NCBI GenBank assembly: GCA_038320345.1
Contig: JBBQED010000003.1
Span: forward strand, 1 to 64,000
DNA length: 64,000 nucleotides
Direction of reading: 5' to 3'
Source: JBBQED01 sp038320345
GTDB lineage: Bacteria; Bacteroidota; Bacteroidia; AKYH767-A; OLB10
The notes beneath the pieces were generated by a model. The model ran no database searches and had not been told where the DNA came from. It saw only the letters and a program-made list of their open reading frames with translations. Shown one piece after another: positions 44,901 to 51,981 of the stretch; the stretch's first letter is position 1, and every line of letters starts with the position of its first letter. The translations under genes were made by a program, and so were the position numbers.

Positions 44901-46343
44901 AACAGAAATACAGAAAGTGCTTGGGATGGAATGCGAATCGAGTATTCCATCGGTGGGAATCCATTTTGGACCACATTAGGTTTTTATAATGATCCCATTG
45001 CCAGTAATTGGTACACAAATCCTTTACTTACTTCCTCTAACAAACCAGCATGGGATGGAAATTCCTTAGGATGGATTCATTGCGAATACCCTCTGGATTC
45101 ACTAGGTCCAGTAAATTTTATTCAATTCCGATTTGTATTTAATTCAGACCCTTCGGTTAGTTTTGATGGTATTTCAATTGATAATTTCGGCATTTACGTT
45201 GCCTATTCAGAAGACGCCTCTCTCGAATCATTTGTAAGTCCGGGCCCTTTAGAATCAGTAGGATCCTCCATCCCTGTAGAAGTAATTTTGAAAAATAGAG
45301 GTTCCAATGCGATAACGAATTTAACTATTAAATATAGTCACAATGGAGGAAGTCTTGTTTCCTATTCCTGGAATGGAAATTTAGCTTTTGGAGCAACCAC
45401 CAATGTAGTTCTTCCTAATTTAATTGTGAGTGGCGGCCTAAATACGTTACAAGCATTCATAGAGTGGCCTGCTGATCTGAATGCAAACAACGATACTATT
45501 AATTATTCCTTTAATTCGGTACTGGTAACACAACCCCCTTTTACAGATAATTTTGACAATGGAAATATTGGTTGGAACACGGAGAACGCTGGGGCATTAG
45601 GAACAATGTGGGAATTAGGTTCACCTAATTACGGAACCACTAATTCAGCACACTCGGGCAATAATTGTTGGGATATAAATCTTGACGTGGCTTACAGTTC
45701 ATTAGCCAATACGAGATTACTTTCCCCTTATTTTGACTTTAGTCAATCCTTAACAAGTAATTTAAGTTTCTGGTTAAATTACGAAACGGAATATTTGCAA
45801 GATGGATTAAGAGTGGAATATACCATTGATGGAGTGAATTGGCAGACCTTAGGAACGCAAGGCGATCCATTAGGAATGAACTGGTATAATAGTAATATCA
45901 ATCCACAATCAAAACCAGGATGGAGTGGACCATCCGGAGGATGGAGTCAAAGCAACTACAATACACAAATTCTAAATGGCAACACCTTTACACAATTAAG
46001 ATTTGTGTTTACAAGTGATATCACGCTGTCCAATTCAGGTGTATCGATTGATGATTTTAGTTTAACACAAACAGTAGGGATTGAAGAAACATCGAATCCA
46101 AAATCAATATTAATTTATCCGAATCCTGTAAATGAAATTTTGCGAATCGAACTAATAGGAAATCATTCCAAAAGAGGAAATATTTCATTGTATGATGTAA
46201 ATGGAAAATTACTCGAGATAAAAGAATTAGACATCCTAGAAGGGAAAATCAATATGGTGGTAAAAGATCTAAGTTCAGGAATCTATTTAATAAAAATAGA
46301 AAATGAAAGTGGAATTTACCACGGCACATTTGTAAAAGAATAA
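41955..46343 (+). CDS. Giant T9SS-secreted protein of five ~293-residue modules
   Basis: This 1462-residue exported protein has a signal peptide of about 1-19. It consists of five modules beginning at residues 24, 318, 610, 903 and 1195. Each opens with a jelly-roll/MAM-like domain (NFD-G--GW, W-LG-P-G-T, S---CWDINL, D-M-IEYSI, N-VQFRFVF-SD, IDDFSI) followed, except the last, by a CARDB-like Ig domain (VKNVGQQTFSNFSVSYSINGG-type). A T9SS type A tail (ILIYPNPVNEILRIEL, GIYLIKIENESG) ends the protein. Probable surface adhesin or glycan binder; no catalytic motif is seen. Confidence 0.85.
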   Translation: MTKYLILLALFFSLQLSAQISSFPYQENWDVGNGGWAVTTTNGTAWELGTPVGGSTQPAYSAPNCWGTDLDSGYRAGTTTYLTSPQFLLNGMTNPTLQFYQYRYMASGLDGMRIEFSINNGVTWNTLGISGSIGSVNWYNVSSIFSTGQPGWSGNSLGWRYSSFSLNTIGSPATLKVRFVFNSNISFGSSQPGIFVDNFSILDTISFAADISNLGIVNPVSYIPAGTVEDVRVVVQNTGGTVITGLSTGYQINSGSWVQQSNSVNIPIGGVDTVILGYISVPSSSYSICTYVRGTNDLNALNDSSCSSLVVFVSLPVPFSDNFDLGNTGWTTNNFDPATNWELGMPAFGATTGTHSGANAWDINLTSGYESYAFSELISPEFDFSSVTLSYLNFWQNCNSEPNWDGMRIDYSIDGGLSWSLLGTYADVLGTNWYNQPTINSSGLPAWSDNSGGWIKSTYNLINQGGNTAIQFKFVFTSDASVNQDGISIDDFSIYIPAPIDAGIEVMNQPLNNLPSGSSSPVTVEIKNFGTSSISNLIVSYSLNGGPAVNANLIVNLSPGNTFIYTFPINIIIPPNIYTICAWTSLAGDGDITNDTICNIFNSIPTYPIPYSTDFEGSNNTFYADNGGSVTTQWQLGLPNYGYTSSTHSGIQCWDINLNTAYSTNAMVYLYTPYYNFSGTTNANLNFWQNRSIQPSSDGCYIEYSTGNGIWAPLGILNDPNGINWYNNYSIVLGKDVWDFQSTGGWSKSTINVGFLSGNSAVQFRFVFGSDANTAVWPGISIDDFSITVPAAIDAELNSIVQSNIVLPAGSTSTPIDIVVKNVGQQTFSNFSVSYSINGIVQQTQNYPGSLTVNNTVNITLPGFVAPSGQFDLCSKVTLATDLNATNDSLCTQGTGIPIIIPEYTTNFDIGSLGWMAETLGDPQTNWELGSPNFGATNSSLSDTTCWDINLNTAYQSNAICNLYTPYFDLSNAISPRLSFWQNRNTESAWDGMRIEYSIGGNPFWTTLGFYNDPIASNWYTNPLLTSSNKPAWDGNSLGWIHCEYPLDSLGPVNFIQFRFVFNSDPSVSFDGISIDNFGIYVAYSEDASLESFVSPGPLESVGSSIPVEVILKNRGSNAITNLTIKYSHNGGSLVSYSWNGNLAFGATTNVVLPNLIVSGGLNTLQAFIEWPADLNANNDTINYSFNSVLVTQPPFTDNFDNGNIGWNTENAGALGTMWELGSPNYGTTNSAHSGNNCWDINLDVAYSSLANTRLLSPYFDFSQSLTSNLSFWLNYETEYLQDGLRVEYTIDGVNWQTLGTQGDPLGMNWYNSNINPQSKPGWSGPSGGWSQSNYNTQILNGNTFTQLRFVFTSDITLSNSGVSIDDFSLTQTVGIEETSNPKSILIYPNPVNEILRIELIGNHSKRGNISLYDVNGKLLEIKELDILEGKINMVVKDLSSGIYLIKIENESGIYHGTFVKE
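42024..46080. repeat. Five-fold protein-coding repeat, period about 876-882 bases
   Basis: Equivalent proline or glutamate codons before the NFD/DFE motif fall at 42024, 42906, 43782, 44661 and 45537, giving intervals of 882, 876, 879 and 876 bases. Conservation is clear in protein but weak in DNA, so the modules duplicated long ago. Confidence 0.85.
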
Positions 46344-46450
46344 GACGTAACAATTTTAATCGGCAATAAAAACAGCAATAGGGTGGCTTGAGCGGCGTAG
46401 CGGAAATCTCCTCTGTAACTAGCGTCACATCAATTAATTCTGAAAATATA

Positions 46451-46494
46451 GTGTAAATCTCACTCATTTTGAGTAGCTTTACACGTGAAAAATC
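46451..46494 (+). promoter_or_regulatory. Leader hairpin upstream of the cold-shock-domain gene
   Basis: Outer arms GTGTAAA (46451-46457) and TTTACAC (46488-46494) enclose a second perfect stem, ACTCA/TGAGT, with a three-base loop. It also covers TAGCTTTA, a one-mismatch -7 box. It could be an operator, or an RNA structure if transcription starts further upstream. Confidence 0.4.
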
Positions 46495-46615
46495 AGATCT
46501 TTCTGATCCAACAAGGACATTAGAAAATGGTGTTCTGGATGAATTCAGCAAAACTGAGGATTTAAAAGTTCCCATCGAAAAGTATGGGTACAAAGCAAAA
46601 CGAAACAAAAAAATA

Positions 46616-47077
46616 ATGGGCAAATCACAAGAAACATTTAGTAAGAAAGAAAACGAGAAGAAGAGACAAATTAAGAAGCGGAATAAAGAAGAAAAGAAAG
46701 AAGAGCGTAAAGCCAACGCAACCAAGGGAAAGACTTTGGAAGATATGATGGCTTATGTTGATGAGAACGGAATGCTTACTTCAACACCTCCGGACCCAAA
46801 GAAAAAGAAAATAGTAAATCTGGAAGATATTCAGATTGGCGTTCCTAAGCAAGAACCTATAGATCCGGCAGACCTTATCCGAAATGGAGTGGTTACCTTT
46901 TTCAATGATTCAAAAGGATATGGATTTATTAAAGATCAACAATCACAGGAAAGTATTTTTGTTCACGTGAATGGACTGAGAAATCCTATTAAGGAAAAAG
47001 ACAAAGTAACGTTTGAAGTGGAGATGGGTCCTAAAGGTCCAAATGCTGTTGCGGTAACTTTAGTCCCTGCTAAATAA
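46616..47077 (+). CDS. Cold-shock-domain protein with long basic N-terminal extension
   Basis: This 153-residue protein has a cold-shock RNA/ssDNA-binding domain at the C-terminus (about 88-150; GVVTFFNDSKGYGFI is RNP1-like, ESIFVHVNGL is RNP2-like). It is preceded by a Lys/Glu/Arg-rich segment (about 1-50) and a spacer LEDMMAYVDENGMLTSTPPDP. This layout is a regular Bacteroidota type. The start at 46616 (MGKSQETFSKKE) is chosen over 46469 because the shorter form is the family N-terminus. That leaves a 5' region of about 120 bases after the candidate hairpin, reminiscent of long cold-shock leaders. Confidence 0.9.
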   Translation: MGKSQETFSKKENEKKRQIKKRNKEEKKEERKANATKGKTLEDMMAYVDENGMLTSTPPDPKKKKIVNLEDIQIGVPKQEPIDPADLIRNGVVTFFNDSKGYGFIKDQQSQESIFVHVNGLRNPIKEKDKVTFEVEMGPKGPNAVAVTLVPAK

Positions 47078-47095
47078 TTCTACAAACTTTTAGAT

Positions 47096-47144
47096 TTGAA
47101 TTCCTGTTGCAAATAAGTCTCTTATCCTACAGGAATTCAATTTT
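47096..47144 (+). terminator. Terminator of the cold-shock-domain gene
   Basis: Twelve-base perfect arms (47096-47107 with 47129-47140) enclose a loop that itself contains ATAAG/CTTAT. The stem is followed by TTTT. Confidence 0.85.
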
Positions 47145-47194
47145 ACAACACCATTTCTCTAGATAACAGAGAGCTGAAATTCAATTCTTCCCCT

Positions 47195-47662
47195 TTGAAC
47201 ATTTCAAGATTTATCATCAATCACGAAGCGCTAGATATACACAAGTTATTAAAAACTTGGAGCTGGCTACTCGATGATAACTATGAGCTAATTATTGCTA
47301 CTAAGATGGGGCATCTTTTGTTGAAAGATGAAGAAAATAAACTCTACTTTTTACATACCGGAGAAGGTACTTTTGAAATGATCTCCCGCAGTGCAAATGA
47401 TTTTGCCAGAAACAAATTAAGTCCGAAGCAATATTTCGAAATTTTTCTACCTGAAATTATTGAAGATCTTGAATTGGATGGAATCATACTTTTAGAGGAT
47501 CAAGTCTACTCCCCTACTCGACTACCCATACTGAATGATGAATATGACCGAAGTGCGATTGCTTGCATGAAAATTTACGAGCACTTTGAAGTCACCGGAG
47601 AAATTCATGAACAGCTGAGCGAGATGGAACCCGGAACTACTTTTGATATCTATCCCGATTAA
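47195..47662 (+). CDS. DUF1851 domain protein (Tdi1-like immunity domain)
   Basis: This 155-residue protein matches the DUF1851 pattern: LLKTWSWLLDDNYELIIATKMGHLLLKDE, a central YFEIFLPEIIEDL, and the C-terminal IYEHFEVTGEIHEQLSEMEPGTTFDI. Some members are immunity proteins to type VI effectors (the Tdi1 group), but most are isolated genes of unknown role. No effector or T6SS gene is near. The likely start is a TTG at 47195; the first ATG would remove a quarter of the domain. It converges with the flavoprotein gene, with a seven-base gap. Confidence 0.75.
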   Translation: MNISRFIINHEALDIHKLLKTWSWLLDDNYELIIATKMGHLLLKDEENKLYFLHTGEGTFEMISRSANDFARNKLSPKQYFEIFLPEIIEDLELDGIILLEDQVYSPTRLPILNDEYDRSAIACMKIYEHFEVTGEIHEQLSEMEPGTTFDIYPD

Positions 47663-47669
47663 TTAAATT

Positions 47670-48827
47670 TTAGCTGGGAATAATAATTGGACCATGCGTT
47701 TTTTTAATAAGCATAGTTTCTAGTGATGGGATAGCATGAACTCCTTTTAGAAAGACATCTGTTAACATCGGATTTCCAAAAAAGCGCTGAATAGTTCTTC
47801 CTGCAAAAAGACGAGTCCTGAAATGTTTGTTCCACGCAATCTTATAATTTGACTCGAGTAATTCTCTTGCGGTTAAAGAAATCTGATCTTGCATTAGCAA
47901 TCCACTTTCGATCATCAACTCTGCCAAAATCTTTCCTGAATGAATTGCCATCGCCATTCCATTTCCACATAAAGGTGTAATCAGTCCGGCAGCATCACCA
48001 CACATTAAAATATGGTTTTCTATTACGCTCTTCCTTGCAAATGAAATTTCATTAATCACTTCTGGTTGCTGCCGAATAAAATCGGAGTTTTTGAAAATTT
48101 CCTTGATCACCGGATTTTTGAATAATACTAAGGTCTCCAGATCTCGAATAGAAGCAAATTCAACTGCCTTTGTTCTTTTAAATAAATAGCAAACATTGTA
48201 TTTATCATCCTCAATTTTAACAATGCCGCAATATCCGTTTTCAAAATTATCCAGACCGACTTCATCGATTGGATAATCTGTTTTAACATGGTATTTCACA
48301 CCCATAAAACCCGTATGCTGCTGAATGAATTTTCTGTTCAGTTTTTTATCCAAAGTATCTCTTTTACCATAACTCCCAATCACAAATTTTGATTTTATGA
48401 TTTCTCCTGATGAGAATTTCGTAGAAAAAAGATCATCTTCAAATAAAATCTCATTCACCTTCGTCGATTCCATTACATCCACTCCAGAATGCTTCAGCAA
48501 GTTGAGCAATGCTTCATCCATCACATAACGACTCAACCCGAATCCACCTAAATCCAATGGAGCATAAATTTGTTTCCCCGATGGAGAAGAAACTCTGAGT
48601 TTTTGAATGCGGGAAGCACCAAAAGAAAAAGGATTGAAATTAAGAGAACACAAAAAATCAAACACTTCATTACTCACATATTCCCCACAAACTTTATTAA
48701 AAGGAAACGATTTTTTTTCTACCAATAATACTTTTTTTCCTGAACGTGACAATACCAGTCCGGAGATCAAACCAGCAAGTCCTCCTCCTACAATAACAAC
48801 ATCATAATCAGTTGAAGATTGTTTCAT
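47670..48827 (-). CDS. FAD-dependent oxidoreductase of the type III PKS locus
   Basis: This 385-residue flavoprotein of the geranylgeranyl-reductase/aromatic hydroxylase superfamily has an N-terminal dinucleotide-binding motif VVIVGGGLAGLISGLVLSRSG followed by E in LLVEKK, and a second FAD motif MCGDAAGLITPLCGNGMAMA (about 279-298). It follows the methyltransferase by five bases, in the order PKS, methyltransferase, oxidoreductase. By analogy with the Streptomyces srs operon (SrsA-SrsB-SrsC) it may hydroxylate a resorcinol to a quinone. That is an inference. Confidence 0.85.
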   Translation of the reverse strand: MKQSSTDYDVVIVGGGLAGLISGLVLSRSGKKVLLVEKKSFPFNKVCGEYVSNEVFDFLCSLNFNPFSFGASRIQKLRVSSPSGKQIYAPLDLGGFGLSRYVMDEALLNLLKHSGVDVMESTKVNEILFEDDLFSTKFSSGEIIKSKFVIGSYGKRDTLDKKLNRKFIQQHTGFMGVKYHVKTDYPIDEVGLDNFENGYCGIVKIEDDKYNVCYLFKRTKAVEFASIRDLETLVLFKNPVIKEIFKNSDFIRQQPEVINEISFARKSVIENHILMCGDAAGLITPLCGNGMAMAIHSGKILAELMIESGLLMQDQISLTARELLESNYKIAWNKHFRTRLFAGRTIQRFFGNPMLTDVFLKGVHAIPSLETMLIKKTHGPIIIPS

Positions 48828-48832
48828 GATCC

Positions 48833-49531
48833 TTATTTCTTAATGATCAATTGCCAGCGCCAAGCCCACATCCATCGCAGCATGAAACCTGAAAGTTTAG
48901 CTTTAAGAAGAATACTCTCCCATTCGGAGCGAGTAAGCGACCTTGCTACAGAAAGGGGGGCGTCATATTTTACAAGATACGTTTTAGAGAATGCCCATGA
49001 TAAAAATTTGATGAGATAATAAGCCAACCAATGACGATGAATATCATTCACAATTACAGCCTTTGAAGCCAGTAAATTCATTCTTTGCATCAACACAATC
49101 AAATCAGGATCATCAAAATGATGACAGAACAGAGAACTCATCACCACATCCGCATTTTCATTCAATAACACATCATCAAACACATCAGCACAAACAAAAC
49201 GAATATTGCTAAACGATGTAGATTTCCCAGATGCAAAATTAATCATCACCTGATTTCGATCCACGCCAATCAAATTAACATTTCTTCCTTTTTTAGCAGC
49301 CCATTTTGCTATTGCGCGAAGCATATCTCCACCGCCACAACCTAAATCCATAATGGTAACTGGCTTTTTCGACCACTGCAATTGATCGAGAGCATTCAGA
49401 ATGACATGGTAACCACCCAAAAGTCGATTAATGGTTTCAAGTTCATTCAGCGCCTGATGAATTTCACGAAATGGCACATCCGCTTCATCCATTTTTTCTG
49501 GTAATTGAGAGCGATGTGAGAAATCATTCAT
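48833..49531 (-). CDS. Class I SAM-dependent methyltransferase of the type III PKS locus
   Basis: This 232-residue protein has SAM motif I IMDLGCGGGDMLRAIA (about 80-95), motif II GVDRNQVMINFA and a motif near SLFCHHFDD. The C-terminal 40 residues are hydrophobic and basic. It is located 18 bases after the PKS gene and five before the flavoprotein. It probably O- or C-methylates the polyketide product. Confidence 0.85.
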   Translation of the reverse strand: MNDFSHRSQLPEKMDEADVPFREIHQALNELETINRLLGGYHVILNALDQLQWSKKPVTIMDLGCGGGDMLRAIAKWAAKKGRNVNLIGVDRNQVMINFASGKSTSFSNIRFVCADVFDDVLLNENADVVMSSLFCHHFDDPDLIVLMQRMNLLASKAVIVNDIHRHWLAYYLIKFLSWAFSKTYLVKYDAPLSVARSLTRSEWESILLKAKLSGFMLRWMWAWRWQLIIKK

Positions 49532-49549
49532 AATACCAAAGCATTTCGG

Positions 49550-50671
49550 TTAACAAACTTCTGCAATCAGCGATTCCATTGTTAAGCCAGGACCGAAAGC
49601 ACAGGCGAGCACTTTTTTTCCTTTATCTTCTGAAGTGAATTTTTCCAGATAGGATTTCAAAACAAAAAAGATAGTCACCGAAGACATATTACCATAATCA
49701 TTCAATACCTGATAAGAAATCTGATTCTTACTTTTATCTATACCCAGTGCATTTTCACAAGCCTCCAGAATTTTCATTCCACCGGGATGAATCGCATAAA
49801 AATCGATTTCCTCCCTATTGATTCCGGCCTTCACAAATAATTTTTCAGTCAAAGAAAAAATATTTTTCTCGATCAAATCTGGAACAAAAATGCTCAGCTT
49901 CAAATTAAATCCGAAGTCGCCGATTGTCCACACCATTTCATCCTTACCACTATATTCAAATTCAGAATAAAATATATCCAGCGCTAATGAAGAACTATTG
50001 GGTGATTTATTTAAGTTGCGAGTAGAAACAATCGAAGCTGCTGCACCATCTGCAAAGAGGGCATTGGCAATCATCTGATCTGATTTGTCATTCTTCTGAT
50101 AATGCAATGTGCAAAGTTCAACACCTACCAACAACACAACAGCATCAGGTTCTGAACGAGAAATATGCTTTGCAAACTTTAATGCATTAATTCCAGCATA
50201 GCATCCCATAAAATTAATACAAGTTCTTTCTATATTAGAATTTAGTCCGAGTGTATTCACCAATTGAATATCGAGACCGGGAGCCGACATTCCAGTACAA
50301 CTAAAAGTTACGAGATGAGTTATTGCTGAAAGCTGCAGATCCGGAAGATCCATCATACATTTCTTAACAGCTTCCACACTCAACTCCAGCGAAAACTCAT
50401 CATATAATTTCATGCGTTCCGAAACCGCAAGTGCAGGGTAAAGATTAGAAGGATGAAATAAAACATTCTCTTTCTGATCCGCATGAGCAAATTCGGGCAA
50501 TACACTATAGCGGGAATGGATCCCACTACGGCTGTAAATTTTTCTGAGTTGCAGCTGCTCAGCGCGATTCAATCCAGTGGCGGACTCTAGAATAGAATAA
50601 TGTTTTTCCTGAAAAATTTGATGAGGCGGCACCGCAATGCCTATTGCCTGAATACTTGGTGATTTATACAA
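49550..50671 (-). CDS. Type III polyketide synthase (chalcone/stilbene synthase family)
   Basis: This 373-residue homodimeric condensing enzyme extends an acyl-CoA starter with malonyl-CoA and cyclises the chain, commonly to resorcinols, pyrones or phloroglucinols. The catalytic triad is intact: Cys157 in NFMGCYAGINAL, His295 in YAIHPGGMK and Asn328 in DYGNMSS. SCTGMSAPGLD (about 124-134) is the conserved family block. It is the first gene of a minus-strand operon with a methyltransferase and a flavoprotein, divergent from a UbiA prenyltransferase. The product is unknown. Confidence 0.93.
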   Translation of the reverse strand: MYKSPSIQAIGIAVPPHQIFQEKHYSILESATGLNRAEQLQLRKIYSRSGIHSRYSVLPEFAHADQKENVLFHPSNLYPALAVSERMKLYDEFSLELSVEAVKKCMMDLPDLQLSAITHLVTFSCTGMSAPGLDIQLVNTLGLNSNIERTCINFMGCYAGINALKFAKHISRSEPDAVVLLVGVELCTLHYQKNDKSDQMIANALFADGAAASIVSTRNLNKSPNSSSLALDIFYSEFEYSGKDEMVWTIGDFGFNLKLSIFVPDLIEKNIFSLTEKLFVKAGINREEIDFYAIHPGGMKILEACENALGIDKSKNQISYQVLNDYGNMSSVTIFFVLKSYLEKFTSEDKGKKVLACAFGPGLTMESLIAEVC

Positions 50672-50905
50672 AATTTATCTTTTCAATATTAGTAAAGGTA
50701 AGAAAACTCAACGAAGGATTTGATTTACAGAACAGAATCTACTTCACCATACAAAATTAAACAACTTCACAAACAATTTAATTACAACACATTACAAATT
50801 TCAAGAACACTAATTAAGCATCACTTAAGTAAGTTAGCTATCTTCCTCACGTACAGTTTAATATTTTGGATAACAATTACCCACGGAATTTGTTTTAAAC
50901 CGCCC

Positions 50906-51802
50906 ATGCACACAACATCGAAACCTTTTTTTGATAGGGATACGCTTTTACATTTAAGATTACCCTTTTCATTCTTTTTACTACCGATATTTTGCTTTGC
51001 ACTTAGTCAGGCAGGCTCAATTGAGATTAAGAACTCCTTTTTGCTATTTATTTCACTCCATTTCTTCATTTATCCCGGGAGCAATATTTACAACAGCTAC
51101 ATGGATGATGATAAAGGAAGTATTGGAGGGCTAAAGAATCCTCCAGCCATCACACGAAAACTTTATACCACGAGTATCATTTTTGATAGCATTGGATTAA
51201 TTCTTTGTGTTTTCATCAATTTTCATCTGCTACTATTTATGTCGGTCTATATTTTAGTATCAAAAGCGTACAGCTGGAAAGGAATTCGTTTGAAAAAATA
51301 CGGAGTACTTGGATGGCTCACTGTGATCCTTTTTCAAGGTGGATTTACATTTTTACTAGTAAATATGACTGCAGAAAATAATTTTGGCTGGACTTGGTTT
51401 CAATATAAACAAATTGAAGGAATGGTATTAGCAACTTTACTGATTGGAGGATTCTATCCATTAACGCAGATTTATCAGCATGAAGAAGACAGCACTAGAG
51501 GTGACTTTACTATTAGTTACCTACTGGGAATTAGAGGGACTTTTATTTTTTCAGGGATCCTTTTTCTAACTTCATTTACCCTTGCCTTACATTATTTCAG
51601 CAACTACTATTCGATTACTCAATTCTATATCTTTTTAACTTGTATACTACCCGTCACCTTTTATTTTCTGAATTGGTTTTGGCAATCGTGGAAAAACGAG
51701 GAAAATGCTAATTATTCAAATACGATGAAAATGACATTTTTATCTTCAACCTTGATGATCCTATGTTATTGCATATTGCTTTATCAGAATCATGGAAGTT
51801 AA
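50906..51802 (+). CDS. UbiA-family prenyltransferase divergent from the type III PKS operon
   Basis: This 298-residue membrane protein has eight or nine helices. The first metal-binding motif is NSYMDDDKGSIGGL and the second is QIYQHEEDSTRGD. The start at 50906 (MHTTSKPFFDRDTLLHLR) is chosen; the frame reaches back to a TTG at 50720 but those 62 residues look like intergenic sequence. It is unlike the other UbiA protein in the window (33959-34867). Adjacent to a PKS, methyltransferase and flavoprotein, it probably prenylates the aromatic product. Confidence 0.83.
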   Translation: MHTTSKPFFDRDTLLHLRLPFSFFLLPIFCFALSQAGSIEIKNSFLLFISLHFFIYPGSNIYNSYMDDDKGSIGGLKNPPAITRKLYTTSIIFDSIGLILCVFINFHLLLFMSVYILVSKAYSWKGIRLKKYGVLGWLTVILFQGGFTFLLVNMTAENNFGWTWFQYKQIEGMVLATLLIGGFYPLTQIYQHEEDSTRGDFTISYLLGIRGTFIFSGILFLTSFTLALHYFSNYYSITQFYIFLTCILPVTFYFLNWFWQSWKNEENANYSNTMKMTFLSSTLMILCYCILLYQNHGS

Positions 51803-51920
51803 TTCATAAAAAAGAATCCTCAATAAAACAGTCAAAGATTAACCTATAACTATGGAGTTAAATTTTTCCCGTCTAATAAGTGGCTGTTGAGAGGTAATAA
51901 AGCAACCTTTACCAATTTAA

Positions 51921-51941
51921 TATTGTCTTTACCCGACAATA
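51921..51941. promoter_or_regulatory. Inverted repeat upstream of the M4 peptidase gene
   Basis: Seven-base arms TATTGTC and GACAATA are separated by seven bases, ending 12 bases before the -7 box at 51954. The position over the -33 region fits an operator, but no regulator is known. Confidence 0.3.
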
Positions 51942-51953
51942 GAAATATTTTTT

Positions 51954-51961
51954 TACATTTG
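51954..51961 (+). promoter_or_regulatory. -7 box TACATTTG for the M4 peptidase
   Basis: This is an exact TAnnTTTG match, 20 bases before the ATG at 51982. Confidence 0.5.
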
Positions 51962-51981
51962 AGAGACCTAAAACCCACGCT

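Noticed and set aside
42024..46080. Regular spacing taken as a possible CRISPR-like or DNA-level repeat
   Set aside because: Units are 876-882 bases, diverged in DNA and in frame, so this is protein module duplication; no short direct repeats with unique spacers exist in the window.
46249..46725. Hydrophobic open frame antisense to the cold-shock gene
   Set aside because: It is a mirror of the Lys/Glu-rich N-terminal segment of the real gene and also overlaps the end of the T9SS gene.
47195..47662. T6SS defence island
   Set aside because: Only an isolated DUF1851 protein is present; no secretion or effector genes surround it.
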